Below are positions 1-8,311 of a DNA stretch of 33,238 nucleotides, one piece after another. Location: NCBI GenBank assembly GCA_021841025.1, contig JAKBWA010000008.1:1-33238 (forward strand). The letters are read 5' to 3'. The notes beneath the pieces are model-generated. The model was not told the DNA's origin. It searched no databases and worked only from the letters and a program-made list of their open reading frames with translations. The stretch comes from Bacillota bacterium (lineage in GTDB: Bacteria; Bacillota; Sulfobacillia; Sulfobacillales; Sulfobacillaceae). The position numbers and the translations under genes were made by a program. Numbering within the stretch: position 1 is the first letter of the stretch; each line of letters begins with the position of its first letter.

Positions 1-22
1 GTTTATATCAGACCTTGGACGT

Positions 23-436
23 TTAATTTCTTCGTGGACAGATTAGTCGCCCTTTGGTGCCACGACCACCGACATCGTGGATGAGCACTTCATAAATCCA
101 CCCGAAGGTCGTCCACTCGACAGACGCAATGCCTTCGCTCTGAATAACATGCGGTAGGTGTTCGTACAGTCTTTGAGCTTGATTAAGAGGCATGGGTTCG
201 TCCGATAAATGATTGAACGAGTGTAAGACCACGGGCAGAGAGCAGCGCCCCCTTTCCTTAATAAACTCTATCAGGCAGTAACCGAGGGACTGGAGTGTGT
301 CCTCCTTTTCTATTGCCAGGTACAACACTGTGGACTCCGGCGCTTTAATAGCGCGTGCCTGAGTTCCAGCTCCACGAATGGACGGCATTTGGGGCCAAGC
401 CTCAAAAATCTGGGCATAAAAGTATAACGCGATCAA
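23..436 (-). CDS. Stand-alone threonyl-tRNA editing-domain protein (archaeal ThrRS N-terminal domain type)
   Basis: Predicted 137-residue protein resembling the editing (D-aminoacyl-tRNA deacylase-like) domain found at the N-terminus of archaeal threonyl-tRNA synthetases, which hydrolyses Ser-tRNA(Thr). Seen: an opening MIALYFYAQIFEAWPQ like the family's first strand and helix, VLYLAIEKEDT in mid-protein, then VLHSFNHLSDEPMPLNQA and TTFGWIYEVLIHDVGG, matching the family's HLS...A and FGW signatures. I chose the TTG at 436 because GGAGAGG lies 7 nt upstream and translation then begins exactly where the domain begins; longer ATG-initiated readings add unrelated residues across the divergent promoter. 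No synthetase catalytic domain follows, so it would act in trans or on another substrate. It is divergent from the neighbouring lipoprotein gene. Family call fairly confident, substrate unknown. Confidence 0.75.
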   Translation of the reverse strand: MIALYFYAQIFEAWPQMPSIRGAGTQARAIKAPESTVLYLAIEKEDTLQSLGYCLIEFIKERGRCSLPVVLHSFNHLSDEPMPLNQAQRLYEHLPHVIQSEGIASVEWTTFGWIYEVLIHDVGGRGTKGRLICPRRN

Positions 437-476
437 AGAAATTCCTCTCCTTCCTTTCTCTGAGTATGGTGTGTCA

Positions 477-505
477 GATGTAACTGCCGCTGTCTTTGAT
501 ATAAT
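477..505 (+). promoter_or_regulatory. Candidate promoter for the divergent binding-protein gene
   Basis: A perfect TATAAT at 500-505 sits just before the lipoprotein gene; the corresponding -35 region (around 477-482) is poor. Transcription would start near 512, almost at the ATG at 514, leaving a leader of about 29 nt for the ATG at 541. Confidence 0.35.
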
Positions 506-528
506 ACTTAAACATGAGGAGCGGACAA
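501..528 (-). promoter_or_regulatory. Candidate sigma-A promoter for the editing-domain gene
   Basis: On the minus strand TTGTCC (528-523) and TATTAT (506-501) are separated by 16 nt. The -10 box overlaps, on the opposite strand, the TATAAT at 500-505 that would serve the divergent lipoprotein gene. Confidence 0.4.
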
Positions 529-540
529 ACGGTACGATAC

Positions 541-2067
541 ATGCGGCGAATAGCAACAAAAGCAGGACTCATTACTCTTGTTATGCTGTTAACAGGATGC
601 GGCCCCAGGGTGAGTTTGCCTCACATCCATTTGCCGCATCCCAAAATTTTCTATCGTCCCGAAATAGTCTTGGGCGTTCCCCATTTTTCGATGAACCCGT
701 TAACTGCCCGCGTCCAACCCGACAATGGGATAAAGCTTATGAGCCTGATATATGACAGCCTGGTCAAAATCCAGCCTGACGGCCAAGTAAGCCCAGATAT
801 TGCCAACAGTTGGAGTGTGCGCGATCATTATACTTCGTATGTCTTCCATTTGAACCCTCACGCTAAATGGTGGAACGGGAGGCCCATTAGCGTTCATGAT
901 GTGGCGTGGTCCTATGCCCTTTATGCGAATCCGAGGGCACCCATCAGTCCTGACAAATCGTTATCCTCGGTCATCAACCAGATTCATATTGTTAATGCTG
1001 GCACGGTAGAAATTCAGCTAAAATATCCCGATCCGGCTTTTTTGAGCAATGTGGTCGCATCCGGCAATGGACACCCTATACTCCCGGCATTTATGGTATA
1101 CAGTGTGCCCCTGAAACGTTTAGCATCATCTCCTATATTCAACAAAATTCCGGACATGATGGGATCTGGACCGTACAGGCCGGTATCTGCTAATGCTCAA
1201 GGAGTGAAGTGGATTGGCAACCCTCATTATTTCTTAGGGGCGCCCAAGAGTCGTGTGTTGATTACAACGTGGAATAACTCCCCCGCACCGGACATCAATT
1301 GGACTTCCGATAAGACTGACGGGCACCCTCATGTTCTGAGTTATTCTGGCCCTCACTACTATATGTTGCTGTACAACAGCAAAAGGGTTCCAACCGCTTT
1401 AGCCAAAGCATTGCCCCAAATGATGAATCGCAAGGATCTGGCTCACACTCTGTCCCATTCTCTCACTCCTGCTTATGAGCCTGTCATTCCGGGTAGTCTC
1501 TACACCACCAGGCATCCTTCTTACAATCCTCGTGCCATGTTGCTACAATCCGGATACAAGCAAATCCACCACACGTGGATAAGCCCACACCACCATCGAA
1601 TAAATTTCACGATTCTGACCGCAAATGAGCCTGATGCTGTCCGGTTAGGTTCAGCTATCCATCGACAACTTTTGGCAGAAGGATGGGATAATCAGCTCAC
1701 AACTACTCCGAATTTGATTCACGCCATGAAAACACACGCTTTTAATATGGCGCTCGTGAAACGTACAGCCACCCCTTATCCCTTGCTTATGCAAGACTAC
1801 GGATTCCGAAGTCCCGATAACTATGGACAATATAATTCGGTGGCGTTTCGCCAGTCTGCGCACAATATTTTATTTTCACCAAATCCCACTGCCGCCACTA
1901 AGCAGGCGTTAACGGCTTTGCTCCAATCTCCGCCGGGCGTCTTCCTTTTGTGGCACGAACATCACATTTATATTAACTCCCATGTGCAAGGCTTTCGCAT
2001 CAACCCCTTCAATCCCCTGTCCGGTATTCAATACTGGCATGTCATGCCACCTCGGAACAAATCCTAG
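541..2067 (+). CDS. Extracellular solute-binding lipoprotein, family 5 (oligopeptide/dipeptide type)
   Basis: About 508 residues. It opens with a classic lipoprotein signal: MRR, a hydrophobic stretch and the lipobox LTGC, so the mature protein is anchored outside the membrane. Family-5 features follow: an early SLIYDSLVKI, NSWSVRDHYTSYVFHLNPHAKWWNGRPISVHDV, and MGSGPYRPV. The usual role is capture of peptides or nickel/other ligands for an ABC importer. The ATG at 514 is an alternative start that adds nine residues; neither start has ideally spaced Shine-Dalgarno sequence (GAGGAG at 516-521 is 19 nt from 541). No permease follows on this strand; the nearest permeases are the minus-strand pair at 2436-4297, which have their own binding protein. 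Confidence 0.85.
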   Translation: MRRIATKAGLITLVMLLTGCGPRVSLPHIHLPHPKIFYRPEIVLGVPHFSMNPLTARVQPDNGIKLMSLIYDSLVKIQPDGQVSPDIANSWSVRDHYTSYVFHLNPHAKWWNGRPISVHDVAWSYALYANPRAPISPDKSLSSVINQIHIVNAGTVEIQLKYPDPAFLSNVVASGNGHPILPAFMVYSVPLKRLASSPIFNKIPDMMGSGPYRPVSANAQGVKWIGNPHYFLGAPKSRVLITTWNNSPAPDINWTSDKTDGHPHVLSYSGPHYYMLLYNSKRVPTALAKALPQMMNRKDLAHTLSHSLTPAYEPVIPGSLYTTRHPSYNPRAMLLQSGYKQIHHTWISPHHHRINFTILTANEPDAVRLGSAIHRQLLAEGWDNQLTTTPNLIHAMKTHAFNMALVKRTATPYPLLMQDYGFRSPDNYGQYNSVAFRQSAHNILFSPNPTAATKQALTALLQSPPGVFLLWHEHHIYINSHVQGFRINPFNPLSGIQYWHVMPPRNKS

Positions 2068-2121
2068 GCGGCTCATCGTTCAGCGCGTCCTGCCCATTTC
2101 CCCTTGGAAACAAATATGGCA

Positions 2122-2151
2122 TAAAAAATACTGCCTGCAATATGCAAGCAG
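2122..2151 (-). terminator. Rho-independent terminator of the tRNA-Pro gene
   Basis: On the minus strand a 9-bp stem (CTGCTTGCA/TGCAGGCAG, one GU pair, loop TAT) is followed by TATTTTTTAT. It lies about 5 nt beyond the tRNA 3' end. Confidence 0.75.
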
Positions 2152-2156
2152 CGAAA

Positions 2157-2233
2157 TGGTCGGACTGGCGGGATTTGAACCCACGACCTCTACCACCCCA
2201 AGGTAGCGCGCTACCAAACTGCGCCACAGCCCG
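2157..2233 (-). tRNA. tRNA-Pro (anticodon GGG)
   Basis: Reads as a complete 77-nt cloverleaf on the minus strand. The acceptor stem CGGGCTG pairs with CAGTCCG; the D-loop contains AGTTTGGTAGC; the anticodon stem CTACC/GGTAG encloses TTGGGGT, giving anticodon GGG; the T-arm contains GGTTCAAATCC. The first base is C, as typical for bacterial tRNA-Pro, and the 3' ACCA (discriminator plus CCA) is encoded. It has its own promoter and terminator. Confidence 0.95.
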
Positions 2234-2248
2234 ATTTGATGCACACTG

Positions 2249-2277
2249 ATTATATCACTGGCATGTTTCCGAAGCAA
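2249..2277 (-). promoter_or_regulatory. Sigma-A promoter of tRNA-Pro
   Basis: Minus strand TTGCTT (2277-2272), 17-nt spacer, TATAAT (2254-2249), about 16 nt before the mature tRNA 5' end. Confidence 0.7.
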
Positions 2278-2349
2278 CTACTAGCATTAAGGGGGAACAA
2301 AAATCTTAGCGACGATATTTTTCATTCTCACCATTAAACCATCCATACC

Positions 2350-2384
2350 AAAAAAACAGTGGCGCTCCAAGATGGGAGCGCCAC
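2350..2384 (-). terminator. Rho-independent terminator of the peptide transporter operon
   Basis: Perfect 10-bp stem GTGGCGCTCC/GGAGCGCCAC (2359-2368 with 2375-2384), 6-nt loop, followed on the minus strand by TGTTTTTTTGG. It lies about 50 nt after the last permease gene. Confidence 0.85.
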
Positions 2385-2435
2385 CCGGCAATCGCTGAAA
2401 TTCAGAGTAAAATTTGCGGATGGCGATTCCATGAA

Positions 2436-3389
2436 TTAACGGTAGCTAATTCTCGGGTCCACTAGACTATATAAGACATCTGCCAACAAATTGCCGATTA
2501 CGGTTAACACTCCGATGATCATAATGATTCCGAGTAACACGGGATAGTCTCTTTCGTTGGCAGCATTCCAAAACAAGAGACCCATGCCAGGATAATTGAA
2601 CACAAGCTCGACGACCAAAGCTCCTCCAAACAATGTGGGAATAGACAGACCAAATAAGGTGATAATAGGCAATAAAGAATTTCTCAGGGCATGCTTGAAT
2701 ACCACAGCTAATTCCGACAAGCCTTTGGAGCGCGCAGTACGGATGTAATCTTGAAGCATTGAATCAATCATGGACGAACGCATAAACCGCGCCCATGACG
2801 CCACGGTCGCCAAAACCAAAACCAAAATCGGCAAGGCCGCATGATCGATATACCCCACAAACCCTGAAGGTCCACCATTGGTAAAAGAAATGCCCCCCGA
2901 AGGAAACCACCCTAGATAAATGGCAAAAACCAAGACGACCATAATCGCAAGCCAAAATATCGGCATAGACCAGAAGAAAAAGGTGACAGTAGTAATCACG
3001 TGATCAAACCAGCGATTGCGAAAATACCCCTGGATTGTCCCCAAAATAATAGCAATCATGTGAGAAATCATTATAGCGACGACCACAATAGTTAGCGTGT
3101 GGGGCAAATACTCGCCGATTACGGTCAAAACCGGCTGATTAAATGTGTAGGAATAACCAAAATTCCCATGCAACAAATTATCAAACCATATCCAAAATTG
3201 TTGGTATAAAGGTTTGTTCAATCCCAAGGACCGATCAATTGCTGCAATTCGTGCTGGAGTAGCATGCTGACCTAATAAAGTCTGTGCAGGGCCACCAGGC
3301 ACAATATGCAAGAGGATAAAGCTAAAAATTGCTATTCCGATCAAAGCGGGAATTGATTGAAGCAATCGGCGAATAATATAAATAAACAT
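2436..3389 (-). CDS. ABC peptide transporter permease, DppB/OppB type
   Basis: 317-residue inner-membrane permease. It starts MFIYIIRRLLQSIPALIGI, the usual N-terminal helix of DppB-type subunits, and carries the conserved HIVPGGP after it. The periplasmic/cytoplasmic segments and the EAA-like loop (ARSKGLSELAVVFKHALRN) precede LLPIITLFGLSIPTLFGGALVVE and NYPGMG, all family landmarks. It would form the membrane channel with the DppC-type subunit encoded 14 nt upstream. GGAGGGG lies just before the ATG. No gene for a nucleotide-binding ATPase (DppD/DppF) is present in the cluster, so energy must come from subunits encoded elsewhere. Substrate cannot be told from sequence. Confidence 0.9.
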   Translation of the reverse strand: MFIYIIRRLLQSIPALIGIAIFSFILLHIVPGGPAQTLLGQHATPARIAAIDRSLGLNKPLYQQFWIWFDNLLHGNFGYSYTFNQPVLTVIGEYLPHTLTIVVVAIMISHMIAIILGTIQGYFRNRWFDHVITTVTFFFWSMPIFWLAIMVVLVFAIYLGWFPSGGISFTNGGPSGFVGYIDHAALPILVLVLATVASWARFMRSSMIDSMLQDYIRTARSKGLSELAVVFKHALRNSLLPIITLFGLSIPTLFGGALVVELVFNYPGMGLLFWNAANERDYPVLLGIIMIIGVLTVIGNLLADVLYSLVDPRISYR

Positions 3390-3403
3390 TTGTGCCCCTC
3401 CCT

Positions 3404-4297
3404 TTACAGCCGAGTATCAAGCGCAGATTGCAACGCTTCGGAGATAAAGTTAATCGATAGCAGTGTCCACAACAACGCAATGCCGGGCGGATATATCAGC
3501 CACCAGGCGTTTTGAAACATATAGTTCATCGAGGTCGACAACATTTCCCCCCAGTTAGGTGCAGGCGCAGGCAATCCTAGTCCCAGGAAACTCAAAGTCG
3601 CAATGGCAATAATTGATGCAGCAATTTGAAAGATGGTAGCCACCATAACCGTGCCCATGACGTTTGGCAACAGTTCTCTCACCATAATATGCCAATTATT
3701 GGCTCCAAATGCCCGCGATGCTTCAACATAGTCTCGGCTCTTAAGAGATAAAACCTCGGAACGCACAATCCGGGTTACCCCGAACCATGAGGTAACAGCT
3801 AATATGAGGGTTAATAGAAAGGCGTTGGGTTGAAACACGGCATCCAAAAATAATAAGACAAAAAGCGCGGGAATGGTCAGCAACACGTCAATGATGCGCA
3901 TCATCAGGCCGTCAAGAAAACCCCCTGCTAAACCGGAGACAAGCCCATAGCCGACACCAATAATCATAGAAGCCACTGCCGCAGCGAAGCCCACAATGAG
4001 AGATACCTGGCCTCCCAGCATCAACCGAGCCAGATAATTGCGTCCTAAATCATCAGTTCCTAAAGGAAAACGGGCACTCGGTGGTTTCATCAAGTCGCTG
4101 ATATGGGTAGCGTAAGCACTAGCTGGGTACACAATTGGCCCGACAAAGCAAAATAATACGATGATAACCAACCCAATAACGCCAAGCAGACCTAAGGGGT
4201 GGTGCCAAAATGCCCGCCAAGTTCGTGAGTGTTGCGGCTTCTCCTTGGGCACACTCTGCTCTGAAAGAGTTACGGAATTTGTTGTTTGTGAAACCAT
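3404..4297 (-). CDS. ABC peptide transporter permease, DppC/OppC type
   Basis: 297-residue permease from the ATG at 4297, preceded by AAAGGG at 9 nt; a TTG 30 nt upstream would add ten residues and is less well placed. It has the N-terminal DppC signature (FWHHPLGLLGVIGLVIIVLFCF), the FPLGTDDLGRNYLARLMLGGQVSL motif, and the EAA loop RAFGANNWHIMVRELLPN that docks on the ATPase. Gene order is binding protein, C-type, then B-type permease, reversed from the common B-C order. A stem-loop lies between it and the upstream binding-protein gene, which probably lowers permease expression relative to the binding protein. Confidence 0.9.
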   Translation of the reverse strand: MVSQTTNSVTLSEQSVPKEKPQHSRTWRAFWHHPLGLLGVIGLVIIVLFCFVGPIVYPASAYATHISDLMKPPSARFPLGTDDLGRNYLARLMLGGQVSLIVGFAAAVASMIIGVGYGLVSGLAGGFLDGLMMRIIDVLLTIPALFVLLFLDAVFQPNAFLLTLILAVTSWFGVTRIVRSEVLSLKSRDYVEASRAFGANNWHIMVRELLPNVMGTVMVATIFQIAASIIAIATLSFLGLGLPAPAPNWGEMLSTSMNYMFQNAWWLIYPPGIALLWTLLSINFISEALQSALDTRL

Positions 4298-4340
4298 ATG
4301 AGGACACCCTTTCCGTCTCGAATCCAAACTTCTGGGAAAT

Positions 4341-4384
4341 CAAAAAGGAACGGACAGAGGAATTACATCATCCCTCTTCCGTTC
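4341..4384 (-). terminator. Intra-operon stem-loop/attenuator after the binding-protein gene
   Basis: Stem GAACGGAAGAGG with CCTCTGTCCGTTC (4373-4384 with 4347-4360, one bulge), then CTTTTTG on the minus strand. It sits between the binding-protein stop and the permease start, the usual place for a partial terminator or 3' stabilising hairpin that lets the binding protein be made in excess. Confidence 0.6.
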
Positions 4385-4395
4385 GTTTGACTGTC

Positions 4396-6150
4396 TTATT
4401 TGGATACCCACCAGTAGTTGGGTGAAATAGACCCGGTAAACGGGTTTTGAACATACTTGCTTCCAATGTGCACCGTCTTAGCCACTTCATTGTATGTGGG
4501 AGGCCACGGCACCCACAACACCGGCAAATCGTGAGCAACAAAGGCCTGGAAATTATACAACGCTTGCAACGATTGTTTCTTCGTCGCATAGGGCTTGTGC
4601 GTTAAGGAAATTAAATGCGCCATGGTGGGGTTATAATATCCCTGACTATTTAGTCCGACTCCAGGCTTACCGAAAAGGCCACCACCTGTCGGGTAGCTTC
4701 CGCCCCAGCTAATCCCGCCATAATCTTCTATTTGCCATTGATTATTGGTTAGACCCACAATCGTGCTAAAAGGCTCCGCTTTTAAGCTCACTTGGATGCC
4801 TTCCTTAGCCCAGCCTTGTTTTAAGAGAGTAGCCTCTTGGACAAAGGATTGGGATCCGCTCGAATACACCATTTGGAACTTTAGTTGCTGGCCGCCTTTG
4901 GTCATCACCCCACCGACCTCATGCCACCCATGAGATTTCAACAGCTTAACTCCTTTAGCCGGGTCGTAAGGATAGATAGGTTTCAGTCCCGGATCAAAGA
5001 AAATGGACGGGGGTTTCGGAGGAAGAATGCCGACTTCTGTCACCGCATTGCCATGGAAAGAAGCTTGGTTAATCGCGTTTTGGTTGATTCCCATCTGCAT
5101 GGCTTGCCGAATGTACAAGTTTTTAAAGATATTGCCAACCCCATTTGGGGCATTGAGACTGGCCTTCGAATTCCCATGATTCATATTAACCAGCACATCG
5201 CCATATGCCAGGGTATTCTCCACCGTCATATTGTAATTAGCGTTTAAGGCCGCGCGAGATCCCCACAGCGAGTTGGGAAGGTAACCCACTTGCAACTGTC
5301 CGGTCTTAAGCGCGGCAAATTCCGCATTACCACTTGTTTCATACTGGAATATCAATTTGGAGACATAAGCTTTATGCCCTCCATAAGTCGGATTGGGCGC
5401 AAATGTCCATTTTTGGCTAGATACAGCGTGGGTCATTTTAAATGGACCATCGACGACATTATACACACTCGAAGTCGGATCCGTGGCTACCTTGCCCAGC
5501 CATGTCAGCTCTTGTTTCATATTTGTGGGATAGCGGTTAAACACCGATTTGGGCAAGGGCGTAAATTGTCCCAGACCGTTATAAATGAACCACTGCTGGT
5601 TTGCCGGCTTGTTGAGCGTCACAGTGAATTGATAGTTGTTGTTGGCCACTACGCTCTTGACTCCACTAGGAATATCTCCTGTGCCTGCGCCGACATAGGG
5701 CCAGGGAGACGGAGCGTTTGAGGCAGAAGCTGCTTTGATCAAATCCCATGTGAAGACCACGTCCTGAGCCGTAACCGGATGTCCGTTCGACCATTTGTAA
5801 CCATGATGCAAAGTCACCACATATTGTGTGCCTGCACTGTTCGGCTTGATGCTCTTTGCTAACGATCGCTGATAATTGATCGACCCATTGGAATGCAGCG
5901 TAAACAAAGACTTGTACATCAAATTCTGGACCCAAGCATTATAAACACTGTCGTCTAATCCGTTCATTAAAGGAAAATACCAGTTCACATTGCTGTTGGC
6001 AGGCAAAGCAAAGGCTATGGTGCCACCCGACTGGGGTTTCGCTGATGCAGGCTTGGAAGTGCTGGTCGTGGTTCCACATCCAGCCAACGCCAAGCTCGCC
6101 GTTGCAACCAGCGCGGATGCCAACGTGATTTTCTTTGATGTCCGTTTCAC
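4396..6150 (-). CDS. Peptide-binding lipoprotein, solute-binding family 5
   Basis: 584 residues, starting at GTG (6150) behind GGAGGAG. A lipoprotein signal is clear: MKRTSKKI, hydrophobic core, LAGC at about residues 22-25, then a Thr/Ser-rich linker. Family-5 motifs include YKWSNGHPVTAQDVVFTWDLIK near residue 120, NGLGQFTPLPKSVF, and a C-terminal DLPVLWVPWPPTYNEV. It is the substrate receptor for the two downstream permeases, expressed from the same strand. Its upstream region has two palindromes that could be operators. It is unlike the plus-strand binding protein at 541-2067 in length and sequence, so they are not a recent duplication. Confidence 0.9.
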   Translation of the reverse strand: MKRTSKKITLASALVATASLALAGCGTTTSTSKPASAKPQSGGTIAFALPANSNVNWYFPLMNGLDDSVYNAWVQNLMYKSLFTLHSNGSINYQRSLAKSIKPNSAGTQYVVTLHHGYKWSNGHPVTAQDVVFTWDLIKAASASNAPSPWPYVGAGTGDIPSGVKSVVANNNYQFTVTLNKPANQQWFIYNGLGQFTPLPKSVFNRYPTNMKQELTWLGKVATDPTSSVYNVVDGPFKMTHAVSSQKWTFAPNPTYGGHKAYVSKLIFQYETSGNAEFAALKTGQLQVGYLPNSLWGSRAALNANYNMTVENTLAYGDVLVNMNHGNSKASLNAPNGVGNIFKNLYIRQAMQMGINQNAINQASFHGNAVTEVGILPPKPPSIFFDPGLKPIYPYDPAKGVKLLKSHGWHEVGGVMTKGGQQLKFQMVYSSGSQSFVQEATLLKQGWAKEGIQVSLKAEPFSTIVGLTNNQWQIEDYGGISWGGSYPTGGGLFGKPGVGLNSQGYYNPTMAHLISLTHKPYATKKQSLQALYNFQAFVAHDLPVLWVPWPPTYNEVAKTVHIGSKYVQNPFTGSISPNYWWVSK

Positions 6151-6178
6151 GGAAATCTCCTCCTAATCTTTTCAGAGC

Positions 6179-6194
6179 ATGTCTTAATAGACAT
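6179..6194. repeat. Palindrome upstream of the peptide-binding gene
   Basis: ATGTCT-TAAT-AGACAT, 6-bp arms, about 30 nt upstream of the GTG start. Possible operator or leader hairpin. Confidence 0.35.
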
Positions 6195-6270
6195 ACTTTT
6201 CAACCGAACCGACAAATTAATTCGACGCGGGGAATCGAAAATCCTTCTGCAAGGAAAACAAATCTTTAAA

Positions 6271-6297
6271 ATTTGTCGATAGTTCTTATCGACAAAT
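6271..6297. repeat. 11-bp inverted repeat, candidate operator
   Basis: Perfect arms ATTTGTCGATA/TATCGACAAAT separated by 5 nt, about 120 nt upstream of the peptide-binding lipoprotein gene. A half-site-like CCGACAAATT recurs near 6209-6218. No T-run follows, so a regulator site is more likely than a terminator. Confidence 0.45.
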
Positions 6298-6612
6298 ATC
6301 CCCATGGAGCTCTTGGTATAGTGTACGGTGGAGAAGAAAAAATGGTGCGGCCCTAGCGTAAGCGTACAACTGCATCGCTTTTGTTCCGCAGTCGGCAGGC
6401 GCTTGAATATAACCGTAGTCAGGAATTTTTGGCTTTCTAAACAATTTTTCGCTGGGTAGTCATCAAATGTTGCTCTTTGAGATTTAATTCTTTAAGCATC
6501 TTCCTCTCCTAAACTTATCGAACTTTTACCAAAAATTCACCGAACACCCATTGTCCTCGCATACAACATTGAATCGCTCACCACAGTTAGGAGGGTGTGA
6601 GTTTGGACGGTC

Positions 6613-6662
6613 AATAAAAAATCTGCCCTTCACCTTATGCGCATCGCACAGATGACGGGCAG
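6613..6662 (-). terminator. Rho-independent terminator after spoIVA
   Basis: Outer stem CTGCCC/GGGCAG (6623-6628 with 6657-6662) and an inner TGCG/CGCA stem, followed on the minus strand by ATTTTTTATT. About 30 nt after the spoIVA stop. Confidence 0.65.
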
Positions 6663-6690
6663 CATCACAAATTTTATACTTGATTGAGAT

Positions 6691-8169
6691 TCAAATAATG
6701 ATACAGATAAGGCCGCCGGATCCTTCGTTGATGATGCGCTGTAGTGTTTCTTGTAATTTCTCCTGAGCGTTGTCGGGCATTTTGAACAACTTGGATTGGA
6801 TACTCTCCCGGACCAAATCATGCAGCGACTTACCGAATAAATTCGTTTCCCATAATTTAATGGGATCATCTTCAAACTGTTCCATCAAATACTGCACCAG
6901 CTCATCGGCTTGTCTCTCGGTTCCAATGATTGGCGTCAATTCCGTTTCAATATCGGCACGAATCATGTGAATGGAGGGGGCCGTGGCCTTAAGTCTCACT
7001 CCAAATTGGGCACCTCGGCGAATAGGTTCGGGTTCCGCCAAATTTAGTTCTGTCAGGCTTGGAGCCACCATGCCATAGCCTGTGGCCCTTACCTCATGAA
7101 TGGCCTCTTCGAGTTTATCCCATTCTGCTTTGGCCACCACAAACTCGCGCCACAATTTCATAATGTCGCCCCGCGCGGCCACGTGCCGATCGGCCAATTC
7201 ACCCAGTACCCGAAAAAATAAATCTTCCTGGACCCCAACATAAATTTCGGCAATGCCGGTTCCGAGTTCCATATGCATTAGCCGAACGTCATCCAGATAG
7301 TCGTACCCACGAAGATTGCTCACCGCAAGGTCTGCGTCACGCAACCGCGTAATGGAGGCCTTGACCTCATCCAGGGCAGCATCAAGCTGCTTTCGGAGCC
7401 AATGAGTGGTCGACAGCGCTTCCACCCAGTCTGTGATTTGAAAAATGATATCGGTCACGGGGAATTCGTATAAAACTTGCTCTAAAATGTGCACAATGTC
7501 TTCTTGCTGGAGCTCCTGGCAGTTAACAGGGAGAACGGGCACATCATATTTATTCTTCAGCTCGAGGGCCAAATTCGTGGTGTCTTCGGACATCGGCAAC
7601 AAAGAATTCAAAAGCACCAAGAAAGGTTTATCCATCTCCTTGAGTTCGCCAATCACACGCTCTTCGGCGTCTAGGTAATCCTCTCGGCTCAAATCGCCTA
7701 TACTGCCGTCCGTAGTAATCACCAGCCCAATCGTCGAATGATCCTGGATAACCTTACGCGTACCTATTTCCGCTGCCTCTTCAAATGACATCGCCTCATC
7801 AGCCCATGGAGTCATTACCATTCTCGGCCCTTCTTCCTCCCTATAGCCCAAAGCGCCATGAACAGCGTATCCCACGCAGTCCACTAACCGGGCGTGGAAG
7901 CTAATGGCATCCGTTAATTGGATTTCCACGGCTTCATCGGGAATAAACTTGGGCTCGGTGGTCATAATGGTCTTGCCGGTTCCGCTCTGAGGCAGTGAAT
8001 CCTGTGCACGTTCCCGATCGTTCAGATCGCTTATCACAGGCAATATCATTTCTTCCATAAAACGTTTAATAAAAGTTGATTTGCCGGTGCGGACCGGTCC
8101 CACGACGCCAATGTACACATCGCCGCCGGTACGTTCGGCCAAATCCTTGAACAGATCAAACTTTTCCAT
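6691..8169 (-). CDS. spoIVA: Stage IV sporulation protein A, spore coat morphogenetic ATPase
   Basis: 492 residues, to my memory the same length as the Bacillus subtilis protein. SpoIVA hydrolyses ATP to polymerise on the forespore surface and forms the basement layer for the coat. Walker A GPVRTGKST lies at residues 24-32, with the lysine at 30. A TRAFAC GTPase-like domain follows, then a long middle region and a C-terminus ending GGLICIII, matching the hydrophobic tail that contacts SpoVM and the membrane. GGGAGGGG precedes the ATG. It lies downstream of gpsA, as in Bacillus, but the hup gene that often follows is absent here. A CATATGTT at 8261-8254 resembles a sigma-E -10 box, unproven. 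Confidence 0.97.
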   Translation of the reverse strand: MEKFDLFKDLAERTGGDVYIGVVGPVRTGKSTFIKRFMEEMILPVISDLNDRERAQDSLPQSGTGKTIMTTEPKFIPDEAVEIQLTDAISFHARLVDCVGYAVHGALGYREEEGPRMVMTPWADEAMSFEEAAEIGTRKVIQDHSTIGLVITTDGSIGDLSREDYLDAEERVIGELKEMDKPFLVLLNSLLPMSEDTTNLALELKNKYDVPVLPVNCQELQQEDIVHILEQVLYEFPVTDIIFQITDWVEALSTTHWLRKQLDAALDEVKASITRLRDADLAVSNLRGYDYLDDVRLMHMELGTGIAEIYVGVQEDLFFRVLGELADRHVAARGDIMKLWREFVVAKAEWDKLEEAIHEVRATGYGMVAPSLTELNLAEPEPIRRGAQFGVRLKATAPSIHMIRADIETELTPIIGTERQADELVQYLMEQFEDDPIKLWETNLFGKSLHDLVRESIQSKLFKMPDNAQEKLQETLQRIINEGSGGLICIII

Positions 8170-8311
8170 CCTGGTGGTCCCCTCCCTTTAGGTCTCCACT
8201 TGGGCGGCGCCGGTCCTCGCCTGATCCCAAATCACCCTAATGATGACACTAGCAACATATGAGAGAACCACAGGATTCATGCCCCTATTGGTAAAAAATC
8301 TCATGCTTCTT

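Larger units (their letters stand above)
6151..6690. other. 540-nt intergenic region between the transporter operon and spoIVA
   Basis: No convincing gene on either strand. It holds the two palindromes listed above near the transporter gene and the spoIVA terminator at its other end. The middle part (about 6300-6610) is unremarkable AT-rich sequence in which I see nothing definite. Confidence 0.6.

Noticed and set aside
1982-2206. Plus-strand open frame running through the end of the lipoprotein gene into the tRNA
   Set aside because: It reads antisense through tRNA-Pro and its terminator; composition is explained by those features.
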